Below are positions 35,369 through 44,969 of a stretch of DNA of 59,162 nucleotides, in pieces (the first letter of the stretch is position 1; each line of letters opens with the position of its first letter). This DNA is from Halomonas lysinitropha (GTDB lineage Bacteria > Pseudomonadota > Gammaproteobacteria > Pseudomonadales > Halomonadaceae). Position numbers and translations under genes: made by a program. The notes beneath the pieces are model-generated. The model saw only the letters and a list, made by a program, of their open reading frames with translations, was not told where the DNA came from and did not search any database. The stretch covers positions 3,268 to 62,429 of the forward strand of contig NZ_CABVOU010000044.1 of the NCBI RefSeq assembly GCF_902500215.1, in the 5' to 3' direction.

Positions 35369-36325
35369 CTACTCGGCGGCCCGCTTGGTGATATAGCGTG
35401 CCGCTGTCTCATCGGTGACCAGGCCCTTCAGCCAGCCGCCCCGCAGCGCGGCAAGCAGCGCCGGGGCCTTCTCGCGGCCGCCGGCCAGGGCCACCAGGGG
35501 TTGGTCGCGCAGCATCTCCAGCGGCAGGCTGGTGACCCGACGGGTGATGGAGCAGTCAATGACCCGACCTTCACGGTCCAGTGGCCAGCCCAGCAGCTCG
35601 CCGACGGCCTCGAGCCGCAGCAGCTCCTCGAGGTCGCCCTGGTCGATGAAATGATCCTGGAAGAGGGTCGCCTGTCGGTCGATGCGCCCCACGCCGATGA
35701 AGGCCGCCTCCGCCTGCCTGGCCACCTCCGTAATGGCCTGGAAGAGTCGCTGGCCGAGCATGGCCTGCTTCTCTTCCACCGTGTCGGCCACCACCGGGGT
35801 CGGCAGCAGGAAGCGCTCGCCACCGGTCTTGTCGGCCAGCACCACCACACCGTCGTAGCGGTTGGCCGAGCCGTCACGTGCCACATTGCCGACCAGCGAG
35901 ACGAAGCGGTGTTGCGGACGGTCATGGCGGCTCATGGCCTCGACGGTGGCGCGCACCGAACGCCCGGTGCCCAGCGACAGTGTCAAGGGTTCGCTGCGCT
36001 CCACCAGGCGGGAGATACGCTCCGCGCCGGCCGCCGCCAGGTAGTAGGCGGCGCCATCGGGCGCGTCCGGCTCGGCCGGCACCACATCGCAGTAGTCGAG
36101 GCCATAGCGGTCACGGATCGCCGCGGCCAGGGCCATACAGGCCGAGATCGGATGGTCGATGCGCACCTTGATCAGCCCCTCCTGACGTGCCAGGGCAAGC
36201 AGGCGCTGGACGCCGGGACGTGAGACGCCCAGCTGCTGGGCGATCTCGTCCTGGGTGATGCCACCTACGTAGGACATCCAGGCGGCGCGTGCGGCCTGAT
36301 CCAGCTTGCGTTCGAACTTGTCCAT
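35369..36325 (-). CDS. SorC/DeoR-type sugar-binding transcriptional regulator
   Basis: The 318-residue regulator has an N-terminal helix-turn-helix (GGITQDEIAQQLGVSRPGVQ, about residues 20-40) and a SorC-type effector domain related to sugar-phosphate isomerases (from about 60 to the end, with LSLGTGRSVRATVEAM and GVGRIDRQATLF). These proteins sense phosphorylated sugars or polyols. The gene is transcribed in the same direction as, and 165 bases upstream of, the binding-protein gene, so it is the probable regulator of the whole polyol operon. ATG 36325 has an AGGAG site; an open frame upstream is not family-like. Confidence 0.9.
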   Translation of the reverse strand: MDKFERKLDQAARAAWMSYVGGITQDEIAQQLGVSRPGVQRLLALARQEGLIKVRIDHPISACMALAAAIRDRYGLDYCDVVPAEPDAPDGAAYYLAAAGAERISRLVERSEPLTLSLGTGRSVRATVEAMSRHDRPQHRFVSLVGNVARDGSANRYDGVVVLADKTGGERFLLPTPVVADTVEEKQAMLGQRLFQAITEVARQAEAAFIGVGRIDRQATLFQDHFIDQGDLEELLRLEAVGELLGWPLDREGRVIDCSITRRVTSLPLEMLRDQPLVALAGGREKAPALLAALRGGWLKGLVTDETAARYITKRAAE

Positions 36326-36456
36326 GGCCTTGGTCTCCTGGTTCCGCCCGGGTCCGGCTCCCATGATACCGGGGCTGCCTCCCGGCACAATGCCAGGTGC
36401 CGGACCATGCGCCGCGACGCCCGACCACTGGAGACGCCTGGCCGCCCGGCCTATGA

Positions 36457-37251
<795 letters not shown>

Positions 37252-37277
37252 GCCAGCGCGATCATGTGCCGCCCGGG

Positions 37278-37835
37278 TCAGGCACTGCCAAAGTAACGCT
37301 CGCGATCCTCGGCGGTGATGTCGCTGACATGCAGCGGGAAGGCGGCATCCCGCCGGTCATCATAGAAGTGGCGCAGGGTGCGCTCGATGGTGGGAAAGGC
37401 GAGCTCGTCCCAAGGGATCTCGTGCTCCTCGAACAGCGCCACCTCGAGACTCTCGGGCCCTGCCGCAAAGCTGCCGGCGAGATCGGCGAGGAAGATCATG
37501 TAGACCTGATCGATGTGCGGCAGGTTGATCAGGGTATAGAGCCCGTGGATGTCGACCTCGGCGCAGGCCTCCTCGCGGGTCTCGCGGGCGGCGGCCTCGA
37601 TGGTGGTCTCGGCGTTCTCCATGAAGCCCGCCGGCAGGGTCCAGTAGCCCTTGCGCGGGGAAATGGCGCGGCGGCAAAGCAGAACTTTACTGCCGCTCAC
37701 CGGGAGGGTGCCGGCGACAATCCGCGGATTCTGATAGTGGATGGTGCCGCATTCGTCGCAGAAGAAACGTGGCCGGTCGTCCCCGTCGGGAATCGCGAAA
37801 CGCACGGTATGGCCACAGTGACTGCAGAAGTTCAT
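37278..37835 (-). CDS. Nudix hydrolase with N-terminal zinc ribbon
   Basis: The 185-residue protein starts MNFCSHCGHTV and has two CxxC pairs (about residues 4-7 and 27-30: FFCDEC), a zinc ribbon like that of NudC NADH pyrophosphatase. The Nudix box GFMENAETTIEAAARETREEACAEV is complete and catalytic. Target is probably NAD(H) or a related nucleoside diphosphate, not proven. It is divergent from the CoA pyrophosphatase gene, and ATG 37835 is chosen because it begins right at the zinc ribbon. Confidence 0.9.
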   Translation of the reverse strand: MNFCSHCGHTVRFAIPDGDDRPRFFCDECGTIHYQNPRIVAGTLPVSGSKVLLCRRAISPRKGYWTLPAGFMENAETTIEAAARETREEACAEVDIHGLYTLINLPHIDQVYMIFLADLAGSFAAGPESLEVALFEEHEIPWDELAFPTIERTLRHFYDDRRDAAFPLHVSDITAEDRERYFGSA

Positions 37836-37937
37836 GGCGCTCCCTGGCAGGCTGGCGGGCGGCATACGGCCACCCGGTCAGGGCTTGACGCCGCTCATGG
37901 CGGCCGAGTAGAAGGAATCAAACCCGATGGAAGACCC

Positions 37938-38558
37938 ATGTTAGAGAACCTTCGTGAACGCCTGCAAGCACACCGGCCACGCCGGGCCGGCCTGCGCCTG
38001 CCTGAAGCAGCAGTCCTGCTGCCTATCGTCGACCGCCCCGAGCCGACCCTGCTGTTCACTCGCCGTGCCGACCACCTCAACACCCATCGCGGCCAGGTCG
38101 CCTTCCCCGGCGGCAAGCGCGAACCTCAGGATGCCGACCTGCTGGCCACGGCGCTGCGCGAGTCCATGGAGGAAATCGCCCTGCCACCGGAGCGCGTGGA
38201 ATTGCTCGGTCGGCTGTCGGACGTGGTCTCGCTCCACGGCTTGCGGGTGACCCCCTGGGTAGGGCTGATCCCGCCCGACCTGCCGCTCGTTGCCGACCCG
38301 AATGAGCTCGATGTCATCTTCGAGGTACCGCTCTCACACTTCCTGGAGGACCAGCGCACCCACACCGATGTGATACGGGTGGATGGCCGCGACTACTACG
38401 TGCCCAGTTACCATACCGATGGCCACGTGATCTGGGGGCTCTCGGCGATGATGCTGGTAGAACTGCTCGCGGAAGGCTTCGCCATGCCGATCAACCTCTA
38501 CGAGCGACCGCCGGGCGAGCTGCTCTTTCGCCCCGAGCGGCGAATCTCCAGCCCATGA
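37938..38558 (+). CDS. CoA pyrophosphatase (NudL-like Nudix hydrolase)
   Basis: The 206-residue enzyme has GQVAFPGGKREP followed by ALRESMEEIAL, the Nudix box with the extra NuCoA-type upstream motif (LLFTRRADHLNTHRGQVAFP) seen in coenzyme A pyrophosphatases. It would cleave CoA or CoA esters to phosphopantetheine and 3',5'-ADP. The start at 37938 (MLENLRERLQAH) fits the family. It overlaps the next gene by four bases, indicating an operon with the 2OG oxygenase. Confidence 0.9.
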   Translation: MLENLRERLQAHRPRRAGLRLPEAAVLLPIVDRPEPTLLFTRRADHLNTHRGQVAFPGGKREPQDADLLATALRESMEEIALPPERVELLGRLSDVVSLHGLRVTPWVGLIPPDLPLVADPNELDVIFEVPLSHFLEDQRTHTDVIRVDGRDYYVPSYHTDGHVIWGLSAMMLVELLAEGFAMPINLYERPPGELLFRPERRISSP

Positions 38559-39223
38559 TGACGACCACTTCGCCCCAGGAAACCGCCCTGCCCCGCGAAC
38601 GGCTCCCCGAGCTGGTCGATGCCCTGGTGGAGCAGGGCTGGTACGTCGGTGAGGCCTTCATCCCCACCGAGCTGTGCGCCGAGCTCTACCACGAAGTGAT
38701 CGCCATGGCCGACCACGACGCCCTGGAGAACGCCGGCATCGGTCGCGGCCAGGCACACGCCCTTCGCCAGGACATCCGTGGTGACGCCATCCGCTGGCTG
38801 GACCGCGAGAGCCGGGCTCGGCGTCGCTATCTGGAGGCCATGGGTGTGCTGCAACAGGCGCTCAACCAGGCACTGTTCCTGGGGCTGTTCGAATACGAGG
38901 CCCATTTCGCCCACTATCCGCCCGGCGCCTTCTACCGGCGGCATCTCGACAGCTTCCGCGGCCGTGCCAACCGGGTGGTCTCCACCGTGGGTTACCTCAA
39001 TCCCGACTGGCCCGCCGACGGTGGCGGCGAGATGGTGCTCTACGACGTCGAGGTCCCCGAGCGTGAAGTGGCCCGGGTACGCCCTTCGTCCGGCACCTTC
39101 GCCTGCTTTCTCTCCGAGCAGGTACCTCATGAGGTGCTGCCCACCCGCCTGCCGCGCACCAGCATCGCCGGCTGGTTCCGACGCAACGCCTCGCTGGGTG
39201 GCCTGGTGGACCCGGCCCGCTGA
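38555..39223 (+). CDS. 2-oxoglutarate/Fe(II)-dependent oxygenase (prolyl 4-hydroxylase-like)
   Basis: The 222-residue protein contains the iron-binding HxD (YRRHLDSF, about residue 129), the distal His in VPHEVLPT and the Arg in PRTSIAGWFR that holds 2-oxoglutarate. GGGEMVLYD is the usual strand. Similar bacterial proteins are poorly characterised; some hydroxylate proline in translation factors. It overlaps the CoA pyrophosphatase gene upstream and the kinase fragment downstream (TGATG). Confidence 0.88.
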   Translation: MMTTTSPQETALPRERLPELVDALVEQGWYVGEAFIPTELCAELYHEVIAMADHDALENAGIGRGQAHALRQDIRGDAIRWLDRESRARRRYLEAMGVLQQALNQALFLGLFEYEAHFAHYPPGAFYRRHLDSFRGRANRVVSTVGYLNPDWPADGGGEMVLYDVEVPEREVARVRPSSGTFACFLSEQVPHEVLPTRLPRTSIAGWFRRNASLGGLVDPAR

Positions 39224-39627
39224 TGGCGGACGAGCTGCAGGACGCCCTGCCCCGAGTGCTGGCCGACCCGATAGCCTTGGAGCAGGTGCTGGTCAACCTG
39301 CTGCTCAATGCCCTGGAGGCAAGCCGCGATCACCCCGGCGCCGACCGGGTGACGATCCATGCCCGGCGCAGCGGGCGTCGCGAGGTAACCCTGACGGTGC
39401 GCGACAAAGGCCCCGGCGTGCCGATCGACCAGGCCGAGCGGATCTTCGCCCCGTTTCTCACGAATCGCCATGAAGGACTAGGGATGGGCCTGGCCATCAG
39501 CCATTCGCTGATGGAGGCCATGGGCGGAGATCTGCGGCTGCTGCCTGACGACGGTGCCGACGGCGCTACCTTTGCCGCTAGAGTGCTGGCCGAAGCCCCC
39601 TCGGCCGGCAACGCGATGCCCGGGTAA
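39223..39627 (+). pseudogene. Histidine kinase C-terminal fragment (ATPase domain only)
   Basis: The 134-residue product consists almost entirely of an HATPase_c domain: N box LVNLLLNALEAS, G1 box VRDKGPGVP, F box IFAPFLTN, G2 box GLGMGLAIS. The sensor domains and the phospho-accepting His region are missing; the product starts just before the N box. Its ATG overlaps the stop of the oxygenase gene, which may keep it translated. The C-terminal DGADGATFAARVLAEA resembles the remnant before the response regulator at 49973. It is most simply a truncated kinase left after rearrangement. Confidence 0.75.
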
Positions 39628-39715
39628 CCGAGACCCGACCTCCCGCATCGCCCTCATTGGCAGCGGCCAGGCCTCGTGCCGCAAGACGAGAGCGTGCCGG
39701 CCACTCCGACGAACG

Positions 39716-39732
39716 TCGCACTAAATGTGCGA
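39716..39732. promoter_or_regulatory. Inverted repeat upstream of the desaturase gene
   Basis: TCGCAC, TAAAT, GTGCGA is a perfect 17-bp dyad lying 166 bases before the desaturase start. Fatty acid desaturase genes are often controlled by TetR-type repressors (DesT, FabR), but this sequence does not obviously match their known sites. The 270-base region from 39628 to 39897 holds no other feature I can support. Confidence 0.4.
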
Positions 39733-39897
39733 TACCGTACAGACACAAGTGGGGGACGGAGGCCAACCTGCAGCCTTCGGGTATGCAGGTCCATCGGCGA
39801 AGCGGGAGTGGATCGCAGCGCCCTACCCCAAGACCCGGACACGCGTCCCGCAAGGTCCATCGACCATAGAATGGCGTGTCGGGTCAGGAGCCTGAAC

Positions 39898-40959
39898 ATG
39901 GATTCCACAGCGCCCACTGTCGACATCACCGCCGAGCCACGAGCCTTGAAGCGCGCCCTTGGCGAGTACCGCACGCCGCGCCTGGCGCGCAGCATCGGCG
40001 AACTCCTGGCCACGGTGATCCCCCTGGCCACCCTCTGGCTACTGATCTGGGGCACCCTGAGCGCCGGCTACTGGGCTGGCCTGTTGTTCACCGTGCCCGC
40101 GGCGGGGTTTCTCGTGCGCTTGTTCATGATCCAGCACGACTGCAGCCACGGGTCGTTCTTTCGTTCCCGTCGTGCCAATGACTGGCTAGGCCGAGCCATC
40201 GGCGTCTTGACCCTGACGCCCCACGATCTCTGGCGACACAGCCATGCCCTACATCACGCCAGCTCAGGCAATCTCGATCGCCCACGTGTCGGCAGCATCG
40301 ATACCCTGACCGTGCGCGAATTCCGGAACTTGCCGCGAGCGCGGCAACGCCTCTATCGCCTGTACCGGCACCCACTGGTGCTGTTCGGTATCGGCCCGAC
40401 GTACCTGTTCCTCCTCGACCATCGCCTGCCGGTGGGTTTCATGCGCGCGGGCTGGATGCCCTGGCTGAGCACCATGGGCACCAACGCGGCCATCGCGCTG
40501 CTCGTCACCACCATGATCTGGCTGGTCGGCTTGGTCCCCTTTCTGCTCGTGCAACTCCCCATCACGCTTCTCGCCTCCTCGATCGGCGTCTGGCTGTTCT
40601 ATGTCCAACACCAGTTCGAGGACACCCTGTGGGAGCACGACGAGGAGTGGACGTTCCACGAAACGGCACTGCACGGCAGTTCCCACTATGACCTGCCCGC
40701 CCCCCTGCGCTGGTTCACCGCCAATATCGGGATCCACCATGTCCACCATCTGTGCAGCCGCATCCCCTCCTACCGGCTGCCCGAAGTGCTGCGCGACCAT
40801 CCCGAGCTCCACCATATCGGCCACCTCAACCTGCGGCAGAGCCTTGCATCGGTGCGGCTCGTGCTCTGGGACGAGGAGCAGCGTTGCATGGTCTCCTTTG
40901 CCGAGGCACAGCGCGTCGAGAAGGTTGGTGTCGAAGGCGCCGCTGTGGCGCACCTGTAG
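39898..40959 (+). CDS. Membrane fatty acid desaturase
   Basis: The 353-residue enzyme has the three histidine boxes of membrane di-iron desaturases: HDCSH (residues 80-84), HSHALHH (114-120) and HHVHH near residue 280. Hydrophobic segments around residues 38-75 and 160-235 would span the membrane. It resembles omega-6/delta-12 type acyl-lipid desaturases more than delta-9 CoA types; regiospecificity cannot be told. ATG 39898 follows CAGGAG. An open frame from 39676 is not family-like. The product would supply unsaturated acyl chains, which are substrates for the oxygenase cluster that follows. Confidence 0.88.
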   Translation: MDSTAPTVDITAEPRALKRALGEYRTPRLARSIGELLATVIPLATLWLLIWGTLSAGYWAGLLFTVPAAGFLVRLFMIQHDCSHGSFFRSRRANDWLGRAIGVLTLTPHDLWRHSHALHHASSGNLDRPRVGSIDTLTVREFRNLPRARQRLYRLYRHPLVLFGIGPTYLFLLDHRLPVGFMRAGWMPWLSTMGTNAAIALLVTTMIWLVGLVPFLLVQLPITLLASSIGVWLFYVQHQFEDTLWEHDEEWTFHETALHGSSHYDLPAPLRWFTANIGIHHVHHLCSRIPSYRLPEVLRDHPELHHIGHLNLRQSLASVRLVLWDEEQRCMVSFAEAQRVEKVGVEGAAVAHL

Positions 40960-41142
40960 CACGGCCCTGGCATCGCGGGGGCGGACCGCGTCAAGGCCGC
41001 CACCCTCCTGAGGCCCGCAGATGGCGATATCCGAGAGAGTGCTCAACTTTTCCATTGAGCTTGGCGCCTGATTTCGGTCAGGATGGCATCAGGAAACGTC
41101 GTCAAGGACGAGCGCGCAACGGCATACCGTTGGAGGAGCCTT

Positions 41143-41481
41143 ATGCAACCGCTGAGCTATTACTACTACAACGTACTGGAAGGCCTCGAGAAGCCGAGCG
41201 ATGTGCCAACGAGCCACCTGCAGGAGGGCTTTGACATCCTGTATCGCCATGGCGGACGCATCGAGATCGACCTGATGCGCAAGGCCGAGGACGGTAATGC
41301 TCAGGGCGAGCCCTACCACTGGTACGAAGAGCTGGACGACGAACAGCGGGCGAAACTGCACAAGGCCCTGGAAGGCAGCGACCCGGCGAAGATCCTCAAG
41401 GTCATGCAGCGCAATGGCTATGCCGGCGTGCTCTACCACCATGCCTGGGAGCACTTCCGCAATGGGGCGGGCGCCGACTAG
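41143..41481 (+). CDS. Conserved-looking small protein of unknown function
   Basis: The 112-residue soluble protein begins MQPLSYYYYNVLEGLEKPSD after a very good GGAGGAG site and is followed by a strong terminator, so it is a real gene. It is rich in Tyr, Glu, Lys and His (GEPYHWYEELDDEQRAKLH, VLYHHAWEHF). No signal peptide, membrane helix or known motif is visible. I do not recognise a family. Confidence 0.7.
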   Translation: MQPLSYYYYNVLEGLEKPSDVPTSHLQEGFDILYRHGGRIEIDLMRKAEDGNAQGEPYHWYEELDDEQRAKLHKALEGSDPAKILKVMQRNGYAGVLYHHAWEHFRNGAGAD

Positions 41482-41502
41482 GGTGCCATTGCCACATCTC
41501 CA

Positions 41503-41530
41503 GGGGCCCGCGAGCGATCGCGGGCCCCTT
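41503..41530 (+). terminator. Rho-independent terminator
   Basis: GGGGCCCGCGA, GCGA, TCGCGGGCCCC is a perfect 11-bp stem followed by TTGTCTT. It lies 21 bases after the stop of the small protein gene and also faces the end of the minus-strand cluster at 41570. Confidence 0.8.
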
Positions 41531-41569
41531 GTCTTGCCTGGCCGGACACGGCCTGTTGTCGGAAACCGC

Positions 41570-41962
41570 CTAAGGCTTGGCCATCAGGTCCGCTCGCCAG
41601 CCCCGCCAGAAGGTCACCCCCTGCAGCACGGCCAGAACCGCCTCGTAAAGCGCCGGCAGCCACAACAGCCCCGAGGCAAACAGGAAAAACAGGGCGAAGA
41701 GCCCGCGGAACAAGATCGACAGCAGCGCTACCAGGCGGTTATGCAGCGGCGCCAGGGCGGCCGGCAGGTAGAGCAGCCCCATCGCCAGCATGGCCAGACC
41801 CGCGTAACGGGGCCAGGTCAGGGGCGCTGCCAGGTCGGCCCTGATGATCTCGAGTAAACTGGCGGGCCACCACCACAGCCATAGGCCGATCAGCACGTTG
41901 AGGGCAATGCCCACCTGCATCACCCGCCGATAGGTCCGGAAGGAATCCTGTGAAGTCTGCAT
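41570..41962 (-). CDS. Small four-helix membrane protein paired with the di-haem cytochrome
   Basis: The 130-residue protein has four hydrophobic segments, with VMQVGIALNVLIGLWLWWWP, PRYAGLAMLAMGLLYLPAAL and an FFLFASGLLWLPALYE helix. It is clearly a paralogue of the product of 47980-48351: both have Gly/Asn in helix 1, WP or PxL before an (A)G-rich helix 2 and a LYLPAAL/FYLPAAL motif. Each copy lies next to a di-haem cytochrome gene, here 60 bases downstream of one. A role in membrane assembly or electron delivery for the cytochrome is possible. I do not recognise a named family. Confidence 0.75.
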   Translation of the reverse strand: MQTSQDSFRTYRRVMQVGIALNVLIGLWLWWWPASLLEIIRADLAAPLTWPRYAGLAMLAMGLLYLPAALAPLHNRLVALLSILFRGLFALFFLFASGLLWLPALYEAVLAVLQGVTFWRGWRADLMAKP

Positions 41963-42022
41963 GTCGGTACTCCCTGGGGCCAGATGCGTCAGCGCTGAAC
42001 GTCAGCGTCAGAAGATCAATAC

Positions 42023-43591
42023 TCAGAAGGTCAACAAGTAGTCGAGCAGCACCGCTCGCTCTTCCGCTGTCAGCGCGGTGCCATACGCATGCCCCTGGTT
42101 GCCGTTGCCGCGCAGGCGGGTGTCGAAGCAGAAGCCCTCGTCCAGGGGCTCCCCCGGGAGACAATCGGGGGCCACGAAACCGCCCTTGTCACCGTCCAGC
42201 ACGTCCAGGCCACGCACGAAGGTAACGGGGCGCTCTTCCGGCGGCAGCAGCAGGTCCTGCAGCGTCGGTACCGAGCCATTGTGCAGGTAAGGGGCACGCA
42301 GCCAGAGTCCGTCGAGGGGCTGGCTGGCGTAGCCGTCGGTCTTGCGGAAGTGGCGGAAGCGGTAGCGCTCGTCATCGGCGAACAGGGTGAGCTGATAGCG
42401 GCGCAGTGTCTCGGTGTAGCTGTCCAGGCGCGCCGGGTCGGCTTCGAGCATGGCATTGGGCACCACCTCGCCGAGTCGCTCGCCCTCGAAGACGTAGCGC
42501 TCGCCCTCCTGGTAGCCGTGACAATCCGCGCAGTGGCGCATGTAGAGCGCCTTGCCAGCCGCCACGTCGTCGGCCTCGGGGTCGTGGGGGCTCGGCGGCG
42601 GCTCGAGGTCGAGCACCCAGTCGGCGACGCGCTCGATGGCGGCGTGGTCGACGCTCTCCTCGGTGACCCCGGCGCCCAGGGCGGCGCTCAGGTTGCGCTC
42701 CTGCAGCGAGGCGTTGTTGCCGTCCCAGTGCAGATCCATGCCCTGGCGAGGGCGCTGGAGGAAGATCGACGGAAAGTCCGCGGTGCCGATCCGCTCGTCC
42801 TCCGCCAGGTCGGCGAGGGTCATGTCGAACTGGATCAGCTTGTAGGGATTGAAGGTGTCGACCCGCCCCGGCCCCCAGGCCGGCTGCTCCGCCAGCAGCG
42901 GCGCGAGTCGCGCCCGGGTCTCCAGCAGCCCCTCGCGCACCCGCGGTAATACTGCGTACCGCCACACCAGGCGCTCGACCCAGCCCAGCTCCTGGCCCTG
43001 CTCCTCCATGGCGGCGAGCACACTGTCCGGCGCCAGCCGCGGGTCAGCGGCGACCTCCAGCAGGAAGGCGATGAAGCCGTTGAGGTCCAGATTGTTGGAG
43101 GGCATGCCCGAGATCAGCCGCGGCTCGGCGTCGGCGGACTCGCGCACCGTGCCGGTATGGCATGCCGCACAGTTGAGCCACCCCAATTCCACGCCGCGCA
43201 CCTCGCGGGTGCCCACGCCAATGGGCAGATCACCCGTCTCGAGGCTGTCACCCGGGGCGTAGAGGAAGCCGAAGGCCGCGTAGCCCGCCTCGCCGCCGCC
43301 CTGATTGCCGAAGTGCTCGGGGAAGAGCTCAGGCAGTACCCGCCACAGCCGCACCGGCAGCCCGCTCTCCGGCTCGCTACCGATGGAGCCATGGCGGAAG
43401 TGCGCCTCGGGATCGGCGTAGTGACGCACCGACTCGCCGCTGTAGCGCCACAGGCTGGGCACGCCGATCGCCAGCACCAGCGCGCCGGCTACCACCACGG
43501 CCAGCGCCAGCAGGGTCAACGGCAGGCGCCGCCGACGGCGACGGCGAGACTCGTGCTGCACGGCGGTGACGGGGGGCTCCTGGCGTCTCAT
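42023..43591 (-). CDS. Membrane-anchored di-haem c-type cytochrome (RoxA/OdsA-like, CcpA-related)
   Basis: The 522-residue protein has an Arg-rich cytoplasmic start, one membrane anchor (LPLTLLALAVVVAGALVLA, residues 23-41) and a periplasmic part with two haem c sites, NCAACHTG (about residue 139) and HCADCHGY (about 348). WLRAPYLHNGSVPTL near the C-terminus is the conserved phrase of the di-haem peroxidase superfamily. Members with this layout include the rubber oxygenase RoxA and the Pseudomonas fatty acid dioxygenase/diol synthase pair, so oxygenase, diol synthase or peroxidase activity are all possible. It follows the old yellow enzyme gene by 7 bases. Confidence 0.85.
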   Translation of the reverse strand: MRRQEPPVTAVQHESRRRRRRRLPLTLLALAVVVAGALVLAIGVPSLWRYSGESVRHYADPEAHFRHGSIGSEPESGLPVRLWRVLPELFPEHFGNQGGGEAGYAAFGFLYAPGDSLETGDLPIGVGTREVRGVELGWLNCAACHTGTVRESADAEPRLISGMPSNNLDLNGFIAFLLEVAADPRLAPDSVLAAMEEQGQELGWVERLVWRYAVLPRVREGLLETRARLAPLLAEQPAWGPGRVDTFNPYKLIQFDMTLADLAEDERIGTADFPSIFLQRPRQGMDLHWDGNNASLQERNLSAALGAGVTEESVDHAAIERVADWVLDLEPPPSPHDPEADDVAAGKALYMRHCADCHGYQEGERYVFEGERLGEVVPNAMLEADPARLDSYTETLRRYQLTLFADDERYRFRHFRKTDGYASQPLDGLWLRAPYLHNGSVPTLQDLLLPPEERPVTFVRGLDVLDGDKGGFVAPDCLPGEPLDEGFCFDTRLRGNGNQGHAYGTALTAEERAVLLDYLLTF

Positions 43592-43598
43592 GGTGGCC

Positions 43599-44969
43599 TC
43601 ACGGGGTATGCGCTTGCGTTTCTCGAGACGACGGTACCGGCGGCAACTGCAGCTCGGGCCGGGTCTCGTAGATGGCCATCAGGGTCTCGAGCATGCGCTC
43701 GTGGTCACCGCCGAAGCGCTCGAGCTCATAACAGCCCAGGGGATTCTTGGGCGCATTGAGCAGGCACTTGTTGCAGAAGGTGCAGGGGTTCTCCGGCGCG
43801 TCGTGGCCGGCCTGCCACTGGCGAGGCATGTCAGGGTTGGCGATCAGCGCCCGGGCGCTGGAGACCGCATCGCAGGCACCCGAAGTGATGGCCTCGCGCA
43901 CCAGGGAAGCGCGCTGGTAACCACCGGTGCTGATCACCGGGATGTTCACCGCCGCGCGGATGGCACGCGCCTCGTCCAGGCCGATGCCCTCCACCTCGCG
44001 CCCACGCCGGTGGCGGAACCACAGCCAGCGGAAAATCCAGCGCAGTGCCGGATAGCGGAACAGCAGGTAGTTGCGGAAGGTGTCGACCCCGGCGGAAAGC
44101 ATGGCGTCGTAGGTGCTGACGATGGTCTCGAAGGGGAAGTCACCGGGCGGGTTCAAGGGATGGGGAAAGAGGCTACCCAGCGAGACATGCAGGGCGTCGG
44201 CGCCGGCGGTCTCGGCCCAGCGACACACCTGCACCGTGTCCGCCAGGCTGTTGCCCTTGCCCTCCCAGGGCAGCACGTCGTTATGGTCCACGGCGCTGAT
44301 CTTCACCTGCAGGTGGAAGTCCGGTCCCACCCGGTCGCGGATCGCCTCGATCACCTCCAGCAGGAAGCGCGCCCGGTTCATCAGCGAGCCGCCGTAGCGA
44401 TCACCGCGGTCGTTGATCGCCGAGCTCAGGAACTGGGTGAAGAGATAGCCGTTGGCGGCGTGCAGCTCCACACCGTCGAGCCCCGCCTCCCGGGCGCGCC
44501 AGGCGCCGCGGGCGAAGGCCTCGACGGTGCGCTCGACCTCGTGGCCGCTCATCGCGCGACACAGGAAGCCGTGCAGCGATTCCTTGTGGCCGGTGGCGCT
44601 GGGCGCCCGCCGATGCTGGTTGTGCACCCCGGGCATATCCATCTGCCGGCCGGAGTGGCTGAGCTGCAGGATGTACTTGCAGTCGAAGCGATGCACCGCC
44701 TCGCCGAGGCGCTCCCAGAGGGGGATGAAATCATCACGGTGGATGGTGGCGTAGCCGGCGACGATGCGCCCCTCCATCTGTACCGGCACGAAGGAGGAAA
44801 GAATCGCCCCCACGCCGCCGCGAGCGAAGCGGCACTCCCAGTTGATGCGAGTCTGGGTCAGGCTGCCGTCCTCGTTGTCGAAGCGCCCGGAGATGTTCGA
44901 ACGCAGCAGGCGGTTCTTGATCTCGATGTTGCGCCACTTGAGTGGCGTGAAGATCACGTCCTCGCTCAT
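43599..44969 (-). CDS. Old yellow enzyme-type NADH:flavin oxidoreductase with Fe-S site
   Basis: The 456-residue FMN protein has the OYE barrel motifs YILQLSHSGRQ, GVELHAANGYLFTQFLSS, NDRGDRYGGS and a C-terminal CTFCNKCLLNAPKNPLGC with four Cys, suggesting a 4Fe-4S cluster as in the 2,4-dienoyl-CoA reductase branch. It lacks the extra NAD-binding half of those reductases. Family members reduce activated C=C bonds, including enones of oxylipins (12-oxophytodienoate reductases). It lies between the cytochrome and the unknown 302-residue gene and overlaps the latter by four bases, so it belongs to one operon. Confidence 0.88.
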   Translation of the reverse strand: MSEDVIFTPLKWRNIEIKNRLLRSNISGRFDNEDGSLTQTRINWECRFARGGVGAILSSFVPVQMEGRIVAGYATIHRDDFIPLWERLGEAVHRFDCKYILQLSHSGRQMDMPGVHNQHRRAPSATGHKESLHGFLCRAMSGHEVERTVEAFARGAWRAREAGLDGVELHAANGYLFTQFLSSAINDRGDRYGGSLMNRARFLLEVIEAIRDRVGPDFHLQVKISAVDHNDVLPWEGKGNSLADTVQVCRWAETAGADALHVSLGSLFPHPLNPPGDFPFETIVSTYDAMLSAGVDTFRNYLLFRYPALRWIFRWLWFRHRRGREVEGIGLDEARAIRAAVNIPVISTGGYQRASLVREAITSGACDAVSSARALIANPDMPRQWQAGHDAPENPCTFCNKCLLNAPKNPLGCYELERFGGDHERMLETLMAIYETRPELQLPPVPSSRETQAHTP

